Source of the DNA: Rhodobacteraceae bacterium IMCC1909 | Lineage (GTDB): Bacteria; Pseudomonadota; Alphaproteobacteria; Rhodobacterales; Rhodobacteraceae | Assembly (NCBI GenBank): GCA_030704425.1 | Contig: JAPDHM010000003.1 | Span: forward strand, 62,001 to 126,000 | Reading direction: 5' to 3' | DNA: 64,000 nt | Shown here: in pieces, positions 62,559 through 64,000 of the stretch | Position numbering within the stretch: position 1 is the first letter of the stretch | Layout: every line of letters begins with the position of its first letter | Made by a program: the position numbers and the translations under genes | The notes under the pieces: generated by a model | Seen by the model: only the letters and a program-made list of their open reading frames with translations | What the model was told of the DNA's origin: nothing | The model's database searches: none

Positions 62559-63152
62559 TTAACGAGGTGGTCGTGTTGATACCGAAATAATTTGCGCTGT
62601 TTCTTCGCTGATCGTGACAAAGGCATGCCGTTTGCCACTATCAAAGCACGCGCTGTCATGCTGTTTCAGGTGGCAGGGTTCTTCATCGTCGATGTGAAGC
62701 ATGATCTCACCTGACAGAATGAAAATCACTTCCTCGCCATCATGAATAGACCAATCCACTCTGTCGGGGACCAATCGGGTTTTAATCAACATGATATACG
62801 TGTTTAGCGCACCATTTTTGTGGTTAGCTTGCAGGAAATAGTCGTAGAATGACGTGTAATGTACATCGGCGTCTTCGGACTTGGAAAAAACCAAACCGTC
62901 ACTTTCGGTTGTGTCTACAGGGATGATATCCGTCACCAAGACCCCCAATCCACGCGCGATCTTATAGATCGTATCAAACCCTCCAGTTATCTTGCCGGTC
63001 TCAATTTTGCTGATGTTGGCAACGGAAACACCGCTCGCGTCGCTAATATCTTTCATAGTGCGACCACTCGCTTTACGGGTGCGGCGGATAATCCCGCCTA
63101 TACCTAGCTTTTCGACGGGTTCTGATTTTGTGTTCATCTTTGGCCTATTCAC
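62559..63152 (-). CDS. XRE-family regulator with C-terminal cupin domain
   Basis: 197 residues. HTH_3 domain (about 18-75): RRTRKASGRTMKDISDASGVSVANISKIETG. Cupin_2 domain (about 110-190) with DWSIHDGEEVIFILSGEIMLHID and HDSACFDSGKRHAF, which would bind a small ligand or metal. ATG at 63137 (MNTKSEP) is an alternative start. It is the first gene of the cassette and reads into it, so it likely controls uptake and hydrolysis in response to the substrate. Confidence 0.9.
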   Translation of the reverse strand: MNRPKMNTKSEPVEKLGIGGIIRRTRKASGRTMKDISDASGVSVANISKIETGKITGGFDTIYKIARGLGVLVTDIIPVDTTESDGLVFSKSEDADVHYTSFYDYFLQANHKNGALNTYIMLIKTRLVPDRVDWSIHDGEEVIFILSGEIMLHIDDEEPCHLKQHDSACFDSGKRHAFVTISEETAQIISVSTRPPR

Positions 63153-63771
63153 CTGATTTGCAATTTAACAATATAGTACAATGTCTGCTGGTTTTACAAT
63201 TATCCATTGTCGGAGATTTGGCCCCATAGCTCGTTTGATCATTGAAATAGTCCGGTTCATCTTTCAGTCCAACTAGCTGCAGAGTCAGGGTGCCTCCGGT
63301 TGGATAGCCATGCAGCTTTCTACATTTTTCTGCTGCCGGAGTATGCCTCCACCGAAGTTCGGTTTTCAAGGGCCGCATGAAACCACCAGACACAGCTGCG
63401 ATTATCAAGTGGGCGGACCTCGCACGTGCAGCGAAAGTCCGGTCCGGCGTCCCGCACTGCAGCACGTCGAACCCGTTTGAAAGTCCTGTGTGGGTGGCAC
63501 CTGCATTGCAAGCGTTATTTTGTGCTGATTGCGCATTTTCGTCAGTACAGTCGTGTGTCCGGCCTGTTTATGTTTCGGCATCGCCTCCACTGGCCTTGAT
63601 GAATTCCGCAAGCGAGGTTCCATACGGCTAAACGACCTCGTTGGGCCGCAGACATTCCCGGAGTGTGCTTGCTTATGGTTGACTTAATTCCGCATCATCA
63701 CTTCAACGTCTTGCATGCCTAATTGTGTTGGATTGTTTTGCTTGGGCCGCGGTCCGTGGACCAACGGCAGG
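63153..63771. other. Non-coding stretch upstream of the cassette
   Basis: About 620 bases without a gene I can support. Two short open frames overlap on opposite strands (63377-63631 plus, 63405-63623 minus) and neither has a recognisable motif or good start; some stretches look like decayed coding sequence. The promoter of the XRE-cupin gene should lie near 63153-63250. Confidence 0.5.
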
Positions 63772-64000
63772 GGGTTACTGTACGTAATCGCTACAGTTGA
63801 TCTGTAGGGCTAAGGACCTCTCACCACTATTGTAAGGCCCCGCGTCTCGGACCACGGGCCTTTAGTATTACCGGTGTAAATTCATTCGGGGGCGGTTTTG
63901 TTTGGTAACGCCACCTTTACTCACGCCTCAATTTCAAGCTGAACCGCGCCGCCGCTCTCGCTGAGTGGCGCCAATTATTGAGCGCATAGGTTCAGGCTGC
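63772..64000 (+). repeat. 229-bp direct repeat, copy B, running off the window
   Basis: Same orientation and gapless with 56826-57054. The matching frame has stop codons (for example TGG to TGA-type change: FVW then TAA at 63905-63907, where copy A has TTA), so this copy is decayed. GTAAATTCATT, GGGCGGTTTTGTTTGGT and the GCTCTCGCTGAGTGGCGCCAA region are shared. An inverted repeat AAGGCCC/GGGCCTT (63834-63862) is present only in this copy. It may extend past base 64000. Confidence 0.8.

Noticed and set aside
63377-63631. Open frame of 84 codons near the right edge
   Set aside because: Overlaps an opposite-strand frame of similar size, with no motif and no clear ribosome-binding site.

Overview
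The window looks like the chromosome of a marine alphaproteobacterium of the family Rhodobacteraceae (roseobacter group). The protein sequences and gene orders point that way: an NDUFA12-like complex I gene next to mlaD, DUF2155, aat and accCB; a ScfR-type regulator beside acs; a GapR (DUF2312) gene; clpP-clpX. A small-genome planktonic lineage such as the RCA group is possible but is only a guess. No rRNA, CRISPR array or intact transposase was seen. One tRNA is present.

Layout. 1-4 kb: the end of a glycerophosphodiester phosphodiesterase, a RidA protein, and a wrecked type I secretion adaptor/ABC pair. 4-18 kb: housekeeping genes (mlaA-mlaC, a class A penicillin-binding protein, an aminotransferase, sseA, smpB, dapA, a lytic transglycosylase, an EamA transporter, mnmD facing an FAD oxidoreductase, a VOC protein, two Lin0512 paralogues, cobO) and a lipoprotein gene with an early amber codon. 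18.5-27.7 kb: a peptide/nickel-type ABC importer, a LysR regulator, a YtcJ-type amidohydrolase and a CobW-type GTPase, which look like one uptake and hydrolysis unit. 27.7-30.9 kb: proXWV, with proW broken by a 17-bp tandem duplication. 31-34.6 kb: a fatty acid desaturase, a class III CoA-transferase and a GAPDH-family enzyme. 34.7-40.5 kb: clpP, clpX, the complex I/mlaD/DUF2155 group, aat and accC-accB. 40.7-52.8 kb: acs joined to a branched-chain-type ABC transporter, facing a ScfR-like regulator, a receiver-only response regulator, a small membrane protein and a symporter-histidine kinase. 52.8-56.5 kb: small conserved genes, gapR, a sulfotransferase-like protein and an orphan Fe(III)-type permease. 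56.5-64 kb: tRNA-Thr(UGU), then a compact cassette (isochorismatase-family hydrolase, five ABC transporter genes and an XRE-cupin regulator) lying between two copies of a repeat of about 229 bp.

The main theme is high-affinity uptake of small nitrogen or carbon compounds joined to an intracellular enzyme and its own regulator. This happens three times: Dpp-type ABC with YtcJ, CobW and LysR; Liv-type ABC with Acs, ScfR and the symporter-kinase; and Liv-type ABC with isochorismatase-like hydrolase and XRE-cupin. A second theme is recent gene decay by small tandem duplications, frameshifts and nonsense codons (type I secretion genes, proW, the lipoprotein at 18 kb). The flanking repeats beside tRNA-Thr suggest that the last cassette arrived by transfer.
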